5,200 bases of DNA from Holophagales bacterium (lineage in GTDB: Bacteria; Acidobacteriota; Holophagae; Holophagales; Holophagaceae): positions 1 to 5,200 of the forward strand of contig JAIRRD010000067.1 in the NCBI GenBank assembly GCA_031256155.1, in the 5' to 3' direction. Below the pieces are notes generated by a model, which saw only the letters and a list, made by a program, of their open reading frames with translations, searched no databases and was not told where the DNA came from. Of the stretch, positions 4,643 to 5,200 are shown in pieces. The position numbers and the translations under genes are program-made. Positions within the stretch are counted from its first letter, which is position 1; every line of letters starts with the position of its first letter.

Positions 4643-5200
4643 TTATTTTAGGCCCAGCTTGTTTAACAAAGGTTCTACGTTGGGGTCTCTGCCGCGGAAG
4701 TTTTTATATAGGGTCGCTCCATCCTGAACCCCACCGCGGCTTAGAATTTCTTTGCGGAATTTGTCAGCGGTTTTTTGATCAAAGAGATTCCCGGCTTCCT
4801 TGAAGGCCTGGAAGGCATCACTGTCTAAAACGGCGGACCAAATATAGGCGTAATAACCAGCACTGTAGCCGCTTGCCCAAATATGGTTGAAATATGTGGT
4901 GCGATAACGGGGCGGAATTTCTTTGATTAAGCCCATTTTGTCAAGGCTCTGCTTTTCAAATGCGGCTGCGTCAACTTCTTTGGACTCTTTAAGAGTGTGC
5001 CAATCCATATCTAAAAGACTTGCAGCCAGGTACTCACCCTTGATAAAACCATTGCCAAATTTACTGGCGTTTTGAATCTTGTCGATCAAGGCATCGGGCA
5101 TGACTTCGCCCGTTTTCCAGTGGCGTGCGTACATCTTCAGCACCTGAGGTTCCGTGGCCCAATTCTCCATAATCTGACTTGGCAATTCCACAAAGTCTCT
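4643..5200 (-). CDS. M3 family metallopeptidase (Dcp-like oligopeptidase), C-terminal part, 5'-partial
   Basis: The frame is open from the right edge of the window to a stop at 4643-4645, showing 185 residues that begin RDFVELPSQIMENWA; the GTG at 5189-5191 is an internal valine, not a start. Sequence signatures of peptidyl-dipeptidase Dcp / oligopeptidase A follow in order: ELPSQIMENW, YARHWKTGEVMPD, EYLAASLLDMDWHTL, GLIKEIPPRYRTTYFNHIW, GYSAGYYAYIW and a final FRGRDPNVEPLLNKLGLK. His103 and the Tyr cluster around 109-116 (counted from that valine) lie in the segment that contacts the substrate in M3A enzymes. The zinc site HExxH is upstream and outside the window. Family members are about 680-700 residues, so roughly the last quarter is visible. 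It degrades short peptides, in the cytoplasm or periplasm; the location depends on the unseen N-terminus. A strong hairpin terminator follows. Confidence 0.95.
   Translation of the reverse strand, partial: RDFVELPSQIMENWATEPQVLKMYARHWKTGEVMPDALIDKIQNASKFGNGFIKGEYLAASLLDMDWHTLKESKEVDAAAFEKQSLDKMGLIKEIPPRYRTTYFNHIWASGYSAGYYAYIWSAVLDSDAFQAFKEAGNLFDQKTADKFRKEILSRGGVQDGATLYKNFRGRDPNVEPLLNKLGLK

Overview
The window is about 5.2 kb of bacterial chromosome with moderate base composition (GC roughly in the mid-40s by eye). Two genes lie on the + strand at the left: the 3' part of a secreted-type alpha/beta hydrolase and the wreck of a type I restriction-modification methyltransferase gene (hsdM). All six remaining genes are on the - strand. 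The gene set (Dcp-like M3 peptidase, methylmalonyl-CoA epimerase, stand-alone FlhB C-domain protein, TrpH/YciV-type PHP phosphoesterase, orphan receiver) suggests a Gram-negative-type bacterium with a methylmalonyl-CoA (propionate/succinate) route. I cannot name the phylum from the sequence alone.

Layout from left to right. At 1-1137 (+) is the hydrolase, open at the left edge: a beta-rich N-terminal domain, a Pro/Ala-rich linker carrying an exact 18-bp tandem duplication, then a catalytic domain with a readable Ser-Asp-His triad. At 1175-1734 (+) are hsdM pieces in three frames: the N-terminus in one frame, a one-base shift at 1279-1285, most of the N-terminal helical domain in the next frame, then an internal deletion and a scrap of the methyltransferase SAM-binding motif (GTGGMLTV) in the third frame. 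At 1718-2122 (-) a single-domain response regulator converges on that remnant. At 2210-3031 and 3024-3302 (-) a PHP phosphoesterase and an FlhB-C-like protein overlap by 8 bases and look translationally coupled. At 3394-3807 (-) is methylmalonyl-CoA epimerase with a consensus Shine-Dalgarno and a credible promoter. The spacer 3808-4079 holds three hairpins. At 4080-4502 (-) is a small SRPBCC-fold protein preceded by a perfect 15-bp inverted repeat with a T-run. At 4643-5200 (-) is the C-terminal part of an M3 metallopeptidase that starts beyond the right edge, followed by a good terminator hairpin.

Working together: epimerase, FlhB-like protein and PHP protein could share one transcript (gaps of about 91 nt and -8 nt), but nothing links their biochemistry. 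The response regulator has its own possible promoter and no partner kinase in view. The most notable points are the decayed hsdM and the structured, possibly regulatory hairpins in the - strand spacers. I do not see a coherent, undescribed multi-gene system; most of the window is ordinary housekeeping and accessory sequence.
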